From the NCBI GenBank assembly GCA_004794785.1, contig SJOL01005510.1:292582-356581 (forward strand): a stretch of DNA of 64,000 nucleotides. The letters run 5' to 3'. The stretch is from Opisthorchis felineus. Lineage: Eukaryota; Platyhelminthes; Trematoda; Opisthorchiida; Opisthorchiidae. Numbering within the stretch: the stretch's first letter is position 1; the number at the start of each line of letters is the position of its first letter. Shown here piece after piece: positions 1 to 14,000 of the stretch. The notes beneath the pieces are model-generated. The model made no database searches and was not told the DNA's origin. It worked only from the letters and a program-made list of their open reading frames with translations. The translations under genes were made by a program, and so were the position numbers.

Positions 1-3000
1 AGCAGCACACACCTGATTAATGTTTCAAATAAATAAAAATGAAGTGGGGTATGTGGATGAAATTTGCTCATTTTGTTACGACAGCTTTGTCTTTGCGTAC
101 ACCTAACTGATTTTCTCAAAACTCCTCAGAAGTGTCTAGTATGTTGCTTCACTACAAATGCATAAAACGATAAGGAAAATGAAAGAAACAGTGGTCGTCG
201 GTTGCTTGCTGAGGGTTGCTCCGTGCAACATAATTCCAACAAACTCTAAACCTATGATGATGTCTAGTTTTGTGACTAGTAGTACGAACAAGCTTGCTAT
301 TTTTCAATACAGGCGTGCAAACTGCTTCTGTATTCGCATAGTCGCCACGTGTGTTGGTACTGAATACTGCATCCACTAGGTTTGTTCCTTTAGGCAGCTA
401 CAATCACTGTACGACAAGTATGCCGTTCTTACTGGCCGATAATGATGATAATGATGATGGAGAGTGTGTAGCACGGTCCTAAGTGTTATAGTTATAGACA
501 GATTTTCAGAGATCCCAAAAACATTTTGACTAAAGTGACATCCTGTGTGGTGTAAGATAACCATTGCCCCCACTCTCTAGCCAGCTAAGTACAGGGTACT
601 TTTGATTCAGACTGACTTTGGTGCATCCGAAATATCTTGGGTTGGTCAGTTTTCTGAAAATGAACATCTATCTGCGTGACTAGTTACACCGTGGAGACAT
701 AAAAGTACATTCCGACGTATCGTGTGGGTTTCTTTAAGATTTGTTTACCTACCTTTCTTACCCGGGGAGATTTATCTCTGACAAGTTAAAAATCCAAAAG
801 TTTCCAGGGCATTTTCTTATGCAGTTAAATGAAATGCGAAACGGGCGTTTGGTGTTGGTTTCTATATCATGACCGATTTTTCAAATACATCGGTGCTGTT
901 ACAACCACAATAGTTGAATGCAAATAAACAACGCCGTTTCAAAATCACACATTGATCATCCAAAAACTATCCAATGGAAGAAGTCTATATTTGACCAAAA
1001 TTTTTCGGTTTATTTCACACTGCAAAATCTGTAATCCATTCTTGAAGGCACGGGCTACTCATATTTTGCTGAGACCATTTCCCATGACTTGTGCATTCCT
1101 GCTTGGGCCTCATCATCTAGGTGCAGTCCCCGAGTTTTCATTAGCCTTACGCCCTGTCAAAATTCTTCGTCACTTATGTATACGATAATACGCTGGCCAC
1201 AAATTTCGCGGATAGGCGAATTCCTCGGATGGCTTATGAGTGTGACTCAATAAAGATATCCAGGTTCTGTGGACACGAAAATCGTAGCTCAGATGAAGGG
1301 GCAGAGCTGCGGTTTTGTTTCATTCGTGAAGGGAACAAGGGAACAACAATCACGTGGTTTTGAGTTCGAGATTACCCAAGGCCACATTCACACTTATACA
1401 CATACGGAATAATGAATTGAGTTGTTTATGTACACGTTGTCCTCATGGGGACGGACGGAACAGAATCCAGGTTTGTTCGGCGAGTTGTCGGTTAACGAAA
1501 ATGATCACACCTCATTGAGAATACGGTTTTCAATCATACCATGTTGCACCAAGGAACTAGTTATCCCCATCACTTTTTCCTCAATACGTTAGGTATTTTG
1601 AGGTAAATAAAGCCTTTGGTGAATGGCACACAGCCTCTGCCTCCTACAACAAAGGGTTGTAGATGTAACGCCTGCTCTTTATGCGAAATTCCTAAGACGC
1701 CTGAAATATTTCTGGGTGGTCTTCTAGTCGCACGAATCTTTCAGGGTACCCTGAAAATCCGCGGCAAAATTAATACTTTTCACGTCAAATGGGATAAGAC
1801 AACTAAGTAATTTCTGGTTGCTGCACCCATGGCCACCCATAGTGACTCAATTTTTTGCCTCGCAGGTTTAGTAGAAACATTCTCCCGCTCGTTCACACCG
1901 GCTAGAACTATTGAAACGGGTTTTGTAATCATGATGATGACAGCCAGGTTCTTGTTTCAAAATTCAGTTTATCGCACTGCCTACTTCTTATGTAAATCTG
2001 AGAAGGACTTCAGCCAACTGGAAAACGTTTTGAAAAATCGTATTTTCAGAATGCGTGGTATAAATCTACCGAAGGTCTACCGAATATCCCTAAAACTGAA
2101 AATGCCTTTTTCCACAAAAACTTTTGTAACAGGGTGTCGCTCTTTCGATACTCTTATCGTTCTGTACGGTATACTTTGCATAACTTATGGAAACGCATTC
2201 TTTAACTAATCTACGGAGATTTAGAGCTTATTTGCGTCATTCCTGACCAAATCTTGAAGTCAAGCTGGCAACCTAAAAGTTGCTGCTGGGCTCAGTAAGA
2301 GAAAAAGGAGGTCCAAAAGTATCAAAAAGACGAGATTCGACAGTTGACGTGGAAGGGATTATCGAAAAGCCCTCCGATCAGATGGGACTTCGAATAATAC
2401 GGTGAAGCTTACTCTTGCCAGCGCAGCTGTGGTTTATCTTTAGATAGCACCTTGAAGGAAAATAAGCTTCTATAAATCAAGCACCGGCTTGCAAACCCAT
2501 TGCCCTTTGGCCTACTGAAACGCGCTTAAACGTGATTTATTTTCAAGGACTAATGTCTGTACTGAAAATAGATAGGTTAAGATATGTCAAATGGACCCTA
2601 TCAACAAAGCGGTTAGCTCTAATGGACGAACTCGTCCACATTAAGTGCTACGTAACATCAATTCACAGTCCGTATCCACATCTCGGTAATCATATTGTTT
2701 TGAGTGTTGCTATCAGATATTTCCTCTTGCAAAAGCCGCTTGAGTTCCCAAAGTGTGATTGTTTCAGGGGGTATTATTAGCAAATTGTCTATGTTGAAAT
2801 GCATCGTTTACCCCATTGCCCAAAACTCATAGTAGGTGTACAAAGTTTTTCTCCTCTTTGTGTTAAGATACAGGGTTTTTCATTATCCTACATCAAACAA
2901 AATATCCGTATATGAAGGATTCGTTCGCAAAACCTCGTTTCCTACTATCTTGGCATGGCCAGAATTCATTCGGGATAGCCACTTGCGGAAATATTCCGTC

Positions 3001-5928
3001 GCCTTATAGGCTCGAACGTTGTTTTACCACCAATCAAATTATCTACCTTCTATCCATCAAGTCTGCGGCTTAGTTCTCTACATTTTTGTACGCATCTGAC
3101 TGGTAGTTCATCAAACGATAGTTGACATGTAACCAGAAGCTGCTGTTCATTTTGTGATACCAGGGGATGGTTTAGCAAACGTTGCGTTGTAAGACGCAAT
3201 CGTTGCAAACAAACATATCAGATAGGAAGATATCTCACGTACCACCTTAGACCGCAACTCTGTTTGCTTCTGTTTGGAAGAAGAATTTAGGAAACTGCAA
3301 AGACTCATATTGTGTCCAACGTGATTGAATGCAGAATGTTGATAGAGTCAGTCTATCAGATGGCCCAATTTTATGACAGAAACACAAAGTAGAGATCATG
3401 CAGATATTATGAAATTCTTCTTGCAGCTCGCACACACATTTGTTCTTGAATTCCACCACACCTGTTTATCCACGCTTGCCCAAGTGAGCAACTTAACTGC
3501 TTGGTTTTTCAAAAAGTCTACCGATGTTACATGAGATTGCAAAAGGCAGAAGAGTGAAAGTCCCTTTGCTTGTAAACATGTGGATAAAACTGGCTGAGTT
3601 GGCACAGGGTGTGTTAAATTGGAATATGGGTAGTGCCTGCGTAAACTGATGCACATCATCCATCTAGCTTGTTTTCAGAGATGTCGGCCAATGTCGACAT
3701 CCTGTAAAGCATTTGACAAAAAGCCCGACCGCTCGCCGGTGAATTGAAAAAAGTTTACCCAACACAAGTATACATTCACTATATTCCTTCAATAGAACAG
3801 GACAGTCTATACTCTACTCATATTTTCTCTATTTGGCCTCTGGTACTGTAAAAACCAATACTTAATTGGAGCACTTAGTTATACATCCCTAAGGTAAAAA
3901 ATGGGAATTAAACCATTCCAAACTTCTCCTTAAATACAACCATATTTTGCTTCTCATGGGTCCCTATAAAAAAGGAAGCCCATAATGACAAGGCAAACCA
4001 GATATCCATTGTGACCAGCGAGGACAAACAAAAACCGCTATCTTTCACTCTGTTACTGATGGGATTTCCACTAAATGCACCCGCTTCAGCAATAAAATTC
4101 ATGAAATGTGTTTGTACAAACGGTGATGTTTAGACCCGCTCTGCGTAGAAAGTACTCTAGTGGCACTGGAGAATCTTCCGCCTTAGATTTACTTAAGCCC
4201 ATATTCTCCCAGTGAAGAGCCTCCGGCGCGTCCATCTGATCAGCTCTTGTCTTGTGTATAACTTTTATGTTGTGAGTACATATGCGCAGTTTTACCGGAA
4301 AACAGTCCACGAAATGATCATATCACATGTTCTGCTAATGAGAGTGGCGCCGGTAATGTTTCTGTATGATTCGTGTTGTTTTCGTAAATGTTAGAACAGA
4401 TTAGGCTTATCGGGAACTACTGAGTAGTTATTCCTGGTTGAAAACTAGTAGGAGCGTACGAGGCTGGGGAGAAAGCTTGTAATATTGTGGCCTTTCTGGT
4501 CACCCAAAATCCTCTATGGTAACAATACATCTTGTTTTGGGACAAAATCCAGTTTAACTCAAAGGGTACCTTTCACCATTCTATTACGGTAATCTCAGCA
4601 CCAAATAACCATCCATGAATTAGTCTTTCAATTTCTCTTAGTCTGAGTGGTCGTACGGCAAACACTTTATTATGATTCTTAATTCGCCGCTTGAGAGCGT
4701 GCAGTTTATATTTTTAGCTTTTTAGAGCAACTGTTTACTCAAAAGTCTCACAGCTGAATACCATCTCTAAAGATTCATGGTAATTGTTCCAAAGCAGTCT
4801 TAGGAATTTTGGTTTTGTTCGCTCCTGGAATATCAGCTAGCGCTTACACCTTCCGTAGGACACCATGTACAAGAGATCCAATCTAGCTTATGCAAGAGGG
4901 TCAGTAGGTGAAGCCTATAAAATTGGCTATGCTTGTAGTGTTGGACTAGTCCTCCACAAAATCTACTGAACTGTGGTGCATTTTGCATTTACGTTCATTC
5001 TACAAACTCGAGGCCGCAATTTTTGTTAACCCCATGCATGTTAATCCTTTGAGAAGATTTGATCAAAGCACAAGAATGTGTCACAAATGCACCAGCTGAA
5101 ATAAATTTTAGCGTAAGATATTGCATTGTGTTAGTTGCTTAACATACGTCAGGTGGAACAGTATTGACAGAATGCATGAGTTACTGATGTCTTTCAGTAG
5201 TGCTCTTTCGCTGATGGGTGAGACAATCTGCACAACTGCTGACATCAACAACAAAGTCTTCCCACTTGATGGGTAAAATCATCTTCAAGGCAACATTCCT
5301 GGTAGCTTCCCCCCAAGAGATTTGATGTTATTGCCTAATAAAAGTATGGATGGCGTAGCTCCTTGATATTCTGTGTGAAATTTCTCCATAAAATTATCTG
5401 TTTCAGGGATGAAAACCTCGTTTCTTCTGCAGTTAGCGGTTTGCTCTCCCAAAGAACTTATGCATTCCCCTTTAATATTACTTGCCTGTATTTTTTTATT
5501 ATTCACTGATTACTTTTTCACCATGTTGTTTCATTACTCAGTCTGGTCTCTTTACACCCTTGCTTGTGCTCCAAAACGATTCATTTTTTTCTTTTCCCGC
5601 ATACGTTGAGTCCGCTTACATCCAGCGCATTCCAAAAGAACCTAGCGCTCAGCGTGATTACGTATGCTCAGATAATAAGTAGATGTCCATCCTAGGTGGC
5701 ATAATTACTGATATTCGGCCATCTCCTCAAGGGTTCCCAAAAGTAAAAAAATAGCTGTTTTATAAGCAAAGCTCAAGGGATTCTAGAGCGAGGCACCTGT
5801 TCGCAGGAAAGCAGCAGTCAACTGCGGCACACGTTCTGTTTACCATTTACTCCACCTTTCATGGGAGCAACCCTTGATTATGCTGAGACCGGTTAACCTA
5901 ATTACAGTTTTGGGCCAAATGTTCTGTT
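1..5928. other. sequence with no gene supported
   Basis: No conserved protein, splice-consistent exon chain, RNA gene or recognisable retroelement was found. The longest open frame (1829-2209, +, 126 codons, genuine ATG) has no family features and no flanking exon signals. A short imperfect GAT/AAT trinucleotide tract lies at 437-462. Probably intergenic, downstream of ODAD2. Confidence 0.5.
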
Positions 5929-5929
5929 G

Positions 5930-8340
5930 TGTCTCAATGTACAGGAGCTTTTCTGGACGGCTTACTTATAGACATCAAAGAGCACTGGATACAAGCACTT
6001 CTTCCCCCAAAACACGTGGATAACAGGGTAAGCCGCGCAGAGCTGCTATCTGCATGGAGTTTGGTCGAGCCAAATACAAGTGAGAACGTTGGCAGTACGA
6101 TCCGTCTGATGAATGATTTTTTCCCGGATTTGGACAGGCTTACGCCAAGAATGCTTCGCTAATTCAAGGCCAATGCCGTCGAATTTTATTTCAAACGTTT
6201 TCATTATCTGGCGGTTCCCCACGGCATTTGTGTCGTGCCTGTAATACTACAATTCCAAAGGTCTCACGTTCAACTTCACTGGACCAGCTGAGACCAATCT
6301 CCGTTTCATCCGTTCATGTTTAAGGCTTTAATAAAGTTCTTGATGACCGCTGGAGCTGTAGATTACAGTTGCTTTGACTCCAGTTTACATTACCACTTAG
6401 AGACTGTTGTTTTGAAGCTAAATCCTTGTTGCATACTGTGCTTTGTCACTCTTCAGTGACTGCATCATACCTCAGTTTTGTGTTTGTTGGTATCCCAAAA
6501 GTCTTCGATTCGGACTTGCATGACACAATAGTCAGATCTGCTGAGACGTTTAGAATACCAGCACCTCTAGTTCGATACACCTCACAGACCTAGAGGAATG
6601 CTTAATCAGCATTCCCCAATTTGGTGCTTTGCTGTCACACAAAAGTAAAGCAGGAGGACCGACCTGTCCCAATGTTGTTCACATTGGTGTTGAACGGGTT
6701 CCTTGGATTTTCAATGCCGAAACTAGGCCACCAGGTTCATGACACCTAAGTGGATGGCTTTGGCTTCGCTAACGACTGGGTTGTGTGGGTATAAATTTAG
6801 ACTAGCCTTAAAGAGAAGCCGAAAACTGCTAGGGTCAGGTTGGGAAGAGCTGGTATGACAATCAACGCTCAAAAGACGAATGCACTGGTGATTTGTGGGT
6901 ACAGAAAACATGGAGTGACTGCAGTTTTAGTTGAACTCTTGTGCTTCGCGAGGAACTCATCATTCCGCCTGGTTTGACACACTTTAAGACATATTTGTTG
7001 TCCCCTTTAATTTCGAGGTGGAATGAGTCTGTAACCGCCGACAATAGGTGCTTAAACTGCTTGATGAGGTAAGGCATTCCTCGTTAAAGTCACGTCAAAA
7101 ATGGAGATCCCAAGGAAGTACCTAATACCAAGGCTGTTACTTCACTCGTACTCCGTCAACGCAACAACTTCAGAAGGTGGAACAACTACATCGGCCAGTT
7201 TGCTTGTGGCTGGTTACATCTACCGAAGGGGATACCCCAGTAAGAGATATTCACAGCAGACTTGACATTCAGAGCCTGAGTTCAACCACCCCGAAACAAT
7301 GAAAAGCGCAAATAGAAAGCCTGAAGTCTACATAGCGCCAAGTAGTCCGCAATGCGTATGTGATCCTAAAGCTAGTAAGGCTTTTTTAAATCTCAGCTTG
7401 CTGATCCGAGTTCAAGATAAGTGTGCAGACACCAAGGAAGAAATCGTTGTTGAATGTGATGATAGTCTGCACGACAGCCTTAATCGTCACGATTTGCGAG
7501 TGCTGGTCTCTTTCTAATTGACGGCATTTTTCTCAGAACGCGTGTTTTCTAGGATAGTTGTCTGGTTACTCCAGCTCCTGTGCAACCCGCTTAAGATAAG
7601 AGTCAGAAACCCTTTGCATGGTGATGATGAACAGACGATTTCCTGTCGTGGAACCGCAGTTGACCGGAGAGTTTGATGCATACTTTGGAGTCCTGCTGGA
7701 TTGCGCACAATTTTGGATGTGCCTGTTTTAATCGCGTTTGCAAGAAAACTAGAAAAAAGTCTTTGTCATACGTAATGAACCATCTTCAATGATTTGGGAG
7801 CATCTGCTTTGACATCCTTCCTCAAGCCTGTCCTAATCACTGTTTCCGAGCTCCGAGCAACCGTGCTAGACGTAAACATAGTCTCAGATGGGCATGGAAT
7901 GCTTGTGTGGGATGAAAAGAAGCAGAAGTACCGTGCTCATGATTGTTCCCTTGCTATCCTCCTAGCCCTAGGTGTCATCAATTTTATTGGTGGTTTTTTA
8001 TTACCAATTGATTATCATTTCATATCGGGGATCTACTTTCATCAGTCCGCCAAAGTTGTTGTTGGACTAAATCACCCTTATTTGACTTGCGCTTGCTCGT
8101 CATTGTGTGCTCTCGACGGCATTTTGCGTAGTACATGCCGTTGACTGTTCATTCTTGCCATTCACTGACCCTGTATAACGGACACCTGCCTGATGTGCGA
8201 GTGCTGACTGTGTCAACCGTTTGTGCGCTTGAAGTGCATTGAGCATTGGTTGTCCTTTCTTCAGCTCCTCCTTCCCTCTTCCTTCTTACGTTCTCGTGTA
8301 CATAGTTGTAAATCTGTCGCCCGCAGTTTTATGTTTGTGG
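5930..8340 (+). mobile_element. decayed R2-superclade (RLE-type) non-LTR retrotransposon
   Basis: Fragments of one element lie in the correct order across several frames. 6060-6160 gives the pre-RT segment FFPDLDRLTPRML. About 6250-6310 gives an RT-0/1 remnant with LRPISVSSV. 6480-6585 gives motif A as FVGIPKVFDS followed by HDTIVRSAETF. About 6680-6720 gives PMLFTLVLNGFLGF. 6750-6794 gives motif C as GFGFANDWVV. 6835-6930 gives GRAGMTINAQKTNALVICGY. About 7150 gives LIPRLL. 7794-8144 gives the restriction-like endonuclease core: FLKPVLI, VLDVNIVSDG, WDEKKQKY and GIYFHQSAKVVVGL. Catalytic positions are lost: motif A Asp is Gly, FADD is FAND, and endonuclease KPD is KPV. In-frame stops and frameshifts abound. 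A pyrimidine-rich presumed 3' UTR follows to about 8340. This is a dead copy, with inferred boundaries. Confidence 0.8.
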
Positions 8341-8344
8341 TCGT

Positions 8345-11300
8345 ACTGTTCAAAAGTAAACTATACTAGGAACTGGTGGCCCTAATATACTGAACGCCTC
8401 CACTGGTCACATCTATTGAAATTTCTATGATGCCTATAAGCTAAGAATTAACAAATATCCTCTCAAAGAGGAAGCGAAGTTATGTCCTGGAGAAGATAGT
8501 ACCACACCTGATGTCTACGGAGCGTGCAAGATGTCAGACACAGACCCGATTAGTAAGCTCTTCTGAAAAGTCTGTGAAAAAGAGGAATGTTTAAGAAACT
8601 TGTATCTAGGGGTTCTGTTGCCTATCTCAAAGAAAAAATGCAGTACAAAGGCCATCTTGTCTTTTGCCAGGAAAAGACAGTCGCACCAGAAAAATCCACG
8701 AGGATTCCGTTTATTGAAAATATTTATCAACCTCATCTTCACACTACGGCGAAGCCTCTAGTGTCGATTCAAAAATTAACAGTCCACAATCACTTGCTTT
8801 ACTGAGTTTCTTACTGCTTACAACGAACCAAAAAACCTGAAATACTATGAAGTTAAGTGCTCTTGCGGCAGAAATCGCAAGTCTTATGAGGTTGTGCTAC
8901 TTGCAGCCACATGTACTAACCACAACTGAAGGAGCGAACAACAGCCGTTGATGGCAGGCAAATAAGTTCGTCAAGACGGAAGTCCAAAGGCCGAATGTAT
9001 TTACGGATGAACAAAACCGTCACAGTGAATCGTCACGCGCTCCCATCATTCGGCTCAACAAATGGGGCAGTGTGAGACTAGCCGAACGACGATTTTTCAA
9101 TAAGCAGTAATACCTGTATAAAAACACGACTCAACAAACAGAAATGGCACACATCCAAAGTATCTGTGTCGATCACTGCATGGTTTGGAATCCCGCCTAA
9201 GTTTAATCCGATCTGTCGTCTCCCTCTCTGACTAGTCCCAATAAATTACTTTTCTGACAGTCTTTCCTTAGATAATACCGTGCTCGGAACGAGCCTGCAT
9301 GCCCTTTCAGACTGTCTTTACATCGTCCGCTGAATATGGTGGTGCTACTGTAATATCTGGAGACGACTACTGTGGGGTACAATAGCCATTCAACCGCATC
9401 GACTAGCTTGCCTTCCAAACTCTACTGGAAACAAACTTCGCGCAAACGAAAGAGTTCTCAGCCACTATGAGTGAGGAACAGTTGGTCCAAGACATCTTCA
9501 CCAATAAGTGCTCTACCTCGTGTGTGCTTTCCAAAGTCCACATCTTCAAAGTACCTCCTCATCGACGGCGCAAGGCTAGTTTTATTGCAGTTAAATAGTG
9601 CATCAAGATGAGAACGCGAAGCCAGTCCTTAAACCAGGGTTTGCACATACCAGTGTTATGTACGTCCGGTTCGTCTTCATGGGCGCGAAACATGGCTTTT
9701 GGAAGAAATGTGTCGCCAGGTGTTCTAATGTTTGATCAATTATGCCTGCTAAATATACTTATGATAACCTGGCGCGACTGATCACCCAGTGAATATGTGT
9801 ACAAAAGATTCTGCGATATATAGGCTCTGGAAACGGTAGCCCAATTTTGCCTACTCCAGACGTCTGGAGGTGTTCTAATTAAACCGTCCACAAAAATTAC
9901 CTTGAGTTTCGTCGTCCTCTGACTCCATCAACTTGACGCTCAAGTCAAAACAGACGAAAGCAGTCAGAGCGGATGTCAGTAACCTTGGGCAGCAGTAACT
10001 TGATGATATGCGTAGATGAAATAAAAGCTGGACCTACACAGGCCCCTATCTCCCCATAACGCCGTTCTTATGCTGCCACAATCAAGGACATCAGTGGAAT
10101 CAGCTCATCTGCTGACTAGAGAAGGACACCACAAACTGAATTCTGATTCATGTGATAATGGCTCAATCTATAGCCCGTAGCGAGGCTATGTAGTAAGTTA
10201 TGACATCCAGGTGTATCCCAAGACAATTTTCTAAAAATGCTTATATCGAGCTAGAGAATTCCTGAGGTGTCTTGGTGGTAATCCAAAAGTGAATCAACTT
10301 CGAGTTTAAATCACCTCAAACGCTGTTAGCATAGATAGAAACTTAAGGCTTCGCGCACCCGTAGGAAACCTTACGTTGACATCGATTCACATTCGGATTC
10401 TTGTCCCGATAATTTCAGAAGCCTGTAAATTACACCCGAATACTTTGTTAAGCTGGCTCATAGAAGTTATCATAAGGTCTTAAAATGGAAAAAATTGGTT
10501 GGTTACGTTTATAGCGTCAGTTTGCATTGACCGATGGATGCTCCGCAGTTTATCGCGCGCTGATTAGTTTACTGCTTCCTACAGTAGCACAGTTCCGTTC
10601 GACCCACACGCTTTGCCGCAATTTTTTGAGCACTTGTACATGAAACTTGATGGCCTCACACTTTAACATGGGCCATGACTTGTGCCTTGTCTGCGCAATG
10701 ATGAGAGAACTCTAATTAGGCATCCAATGATGATTCCCAAGGGAAATTTGTTAACGCGTTTTGGGAAGGTATTTCCTGCTGAAACCATCTACAGCACAAA
10801 AGACAATTCCCTGAAATTAATATTTCATAAGGGTGACCGCACGTTGTAAGGCCGCTTGCTGATTGGGCTGTCTCTGCACCGCTTAATCTTTCGTCTATGG
10901 AACGAAAAACTCTCTAACATCGCCAGAATTTCCCGAACTCTTCGGGATTTTTACAATGAGGTGCTCCATGGTGTGCACCGATTCCCAAACAATAAGACGT
11001 CGTGTCTATTGACGGTGTAACATCTTATCCATATTTTTCGTCTCACTCAACTTGTAAAATACCATGAGTGGATTGTTCACAAAGCATAATGATAATTAAT
11101 CAGGTTGTGTCACTCAGAGCATTTACCTGTTCAACACACTGCAAAAGCTTGCAAATGTAGAGGGTACCATGTAAACCAACACTGCGCTAACTTGTTCCTT
11201 AGCTGTTCGTCACACCATTATCTAAAACTAGCTCACTGGGCACGAACCTATTTGCCTTGCCTGCCGGTAGTGTACGAGTAACGAAACTGACATGCCAAAG

Positions 11301-12895
11301 AAGAACAGCAGAAAACAGCAGGGGAACCATACATTGTACGAAGGAGCAGTAGACACAGGAACTGAACAGTTTGTAGTGGAAAACCTGGTGGTTATAAAAC
11401 CCGTTCCTTGCGTTCTTTTGTAACCAAATAAGAAATTTTGAGGAATGCCTCGCGGACAAGTTTATTCAGCGAACAAAAACAACTTTTAATCCGCCCTGCG
11501 GTGTGTGATGTTCTGTAAAATGCAAGGGTGTTCGCTAATAAGGAAACCACTATATCTAGTGATAGTATGTGTTTTTGACGTGGGGGCTTTTTTGACGTAA
11601 ATGATTTTCACTACGTAGCGGTGCTCCAAAGGAGTCTGGCTTTCAGATGGGTTATGAACTATTCAATAGTCTATTTGGGGCACTAAGACTTGCACCGCAA
11701 TGTGTTGACTTCGTTGCGCCTGCAATTACAGGGCCCAAGATCAAAAGTGGGAGGAAGCCTTTCAGCAACAACTGACTGAAAATTCAATAACGGATAGATG
11801 AACACGAACGCAACATTAATGAGGTTTTATACTTTTAAGCTTAGCTGTAATGCAGTGCTTCACAAAACAAAAGTACCGATAGGTCCTCCCGGGTTTGGAT
11901 AAACATATCAATTATTTTCATGGATTGTCAGCTGTCCAAAAGATGTCAGATTTTACTACTGTCTTTTTGTGAATACAAAAATACAATACATTTAAAGGAT
12001 CAGGATAATTAAGCAGGCTAGTATCTTTAAAACTCTTCCGACTCATTGCCTGCTGATCCCCTGTAAGTGATGGTCATTATGGAATTGTGAAACGTGGTTT
12101 AGATCAAGGCTTATTAGTCGCGTATAATTGAGAAATTTCAGCTTGATTATTGTTTGTCATGTAGTTTCTCCAGGACAGTAGTACCTGGTTATAACTCCCA
12201 AATACTGCTGCGTGGCACTATATAGAAATTTGGATCATTCGGTTGCGTTGATTTTTATGGATCAGGTGGTTATTGACACGTTCGTCGGGCTTGGCAACTC
12301 CTTGCCATTGTTACGTCGCCAGTCTTGAGAACGTGATAAGTAAGTAGTGAGTTCCTCACGATAGCCGACTAAACCGGCGGGAAACACCAACGGCCACCTG
12401 ATCAATCACCAATAGGTTTAGTCTAAAACAAGGGCGAAATCTGACCGTATCACAGGAGGATATGGAGACAAGTTACTATAGGGCTACGAAAAGAGTTATA
12501 GTGATAAAATGAATGCCTTGTTAAAACCTCAGAAGCTATAATACTTTGTAAAAAAATTCCAGAGTTCTACGTTAAGTCTAACAAACCACTGGTAGGCCTC
12601 CTATTCAATTTCTAGAGCTCATTACCATACGCAAAACATTGATGTCTAGGTATCCGGATTTTCACCCAATCGTTTCTTGATAGCATCTTTATTTCGAACT
12701 GTGAGTTCTTTCTGATCAACCATTTTTGTGCGTGCCCACCCATATGTTCTTTGCTACCTGTCTAAAAAAGCATAATATCGATGTTTTCATAGAAATTTAC
12801 CAGTTCAAGAGAGAAGCCCTCAGGAATACAATACTACTGGTAATTCACAAGCTGAATAGATGGTTTTGAATGTGTTCAAAAACTAATTTATTAAG
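8345..12895. other. sequence with no gene supported
   Basis: No recognisable coding exon, RNA gene or assignable retroelement. Open frames are short (an 86-codon frame at 11199-11459 on the minus strand is the longest) and show no conserved motifs. Confidence 0.45.
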
Positions 12896-12897
12896 AG

Positions 12898-12974
12898 GAA
12901 ATATTCTCACTTGCGAACTAATTTGATTTTAACGGGAGACTCAACTGAATCTCAGCTGAATTCATCGTTGGTGA
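12898..12974 (+). repeat. dispersed repeat X, diverged copy
   Basis: Shares the pattern GAAATA-n-CTC-ACTTGCGAAC, GGGAGACTCA and CAGCTGAAT with the better copies at 14001-14080 (-) and 49292-49372 (+). Clearly related but with many substitutions. Family unknown. Confidence 0.5.
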
Positions 12975-13162
12975 TATTCTTCACATGAATATGGTGCAAA
13001 AAGTCCGTCTTGTATTTCATATTATCATAATCAGAGGAACCATTTCGGATTCAGTTGATACTCCCATTGAACCCAATTAGTTTGTAAATGGGGCGTAATT
13101 CTAGAACTGTGTGCAATTCGTATTCAAGTAGAGCATAAGGTTAACGGAAGACCGGGGAATGT

Positions 13163-13205
13163 CCCTACCTGATGAGTCCCAATACGAGAAAACGCACGTG
13201 GGCTG
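13163..13205 (+). ncRNA. degenerate hammerhead-like motif
   Basis: CTGATGAGTCCC at 13170 followed by AATACGAGAAAACGC resembles the core and stem II of the schistosome Sm-alpha hammerhead (CTGATGAGTCCC ... GACGAAACGC), as recalled. Stem II no longer pairs cleanly and the conserved GAAA is displaced, so activity is unlikely. Could be chance or a relic of a Penelope-like element terminal repeat, since a Penelope-like remnant lies about 1 kb downstream on the same strand. Confidence 0.35.
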
Positions 13206-14000
13206 TCGAAGAACTCTCAGTACTTTTATGAGTAGTCTTCAAGAAAATGAGATTCTGTAAATTATTGTCTTCATGTCATCTAGGTTGAGTGAGAGTCAGT
13301 GAAATTTAGCTAGTCCAGTGAGCAAACAATGTCACGAATGAAAGTCACAACCAACACACAAGTGTATTCGTCTTACTGTGATCCAGTTTTGCCCTTTAAA
13401 CTGTAAGCTTAAGGAACTGGCATCAGTCCCATAGTCCATGGTCAATGCCTTACCAAGTAGACCAGCTGGCGTAACTAGTGTAAAAAGCCCACTCAACATG
13501 GCGTGCCACCATCCACATGTCGGTAACCATTCCCCGGAAGACCAAACTTACATTCTTAACATGAGACATTTGAGTGTTAACTGCGGGTTTCCTAATTTCT
13601 TTGTTTGGTTCAGCCCCAGAGTCACTTGTTTATCCGACTTCAATCATGCACAAAGTATGCACAGTGATTGGTCGATCATACAAAACAACGGTCAGAAATA
13701 AAAGCTTCCCACACCATATGTATTCTGTTATCGTCTTACTTTGTCCACCTGGTTGCCCTCAAATATAACCTCCGGCCTTCAGCGTCTTAGTAAAACAAAG
13801 GAAAATAGGTGGTACCAGTAAAATGTCTCCTCGAAAGGCTCACCTCGCAAACCAAACTCAGGCATACCAGTACGTTCACTCCGATATCTTTATTCCGTTG
13901 CAAAATAAACTTAAACTTGTTATATACTCGTAATGCACTACTCATAAGTTTGCTGAAAATCCTTCGACAGCTCACAACCGGTTTCGCCCTTCTTGGGAAA

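Noticed and set aside
1829..2209. 126-codon plus-strand ATG frame
   Set aside because: No motif, no splice-linked partner exon and no family resemblance; kept only as an unassigned frame in the region description.
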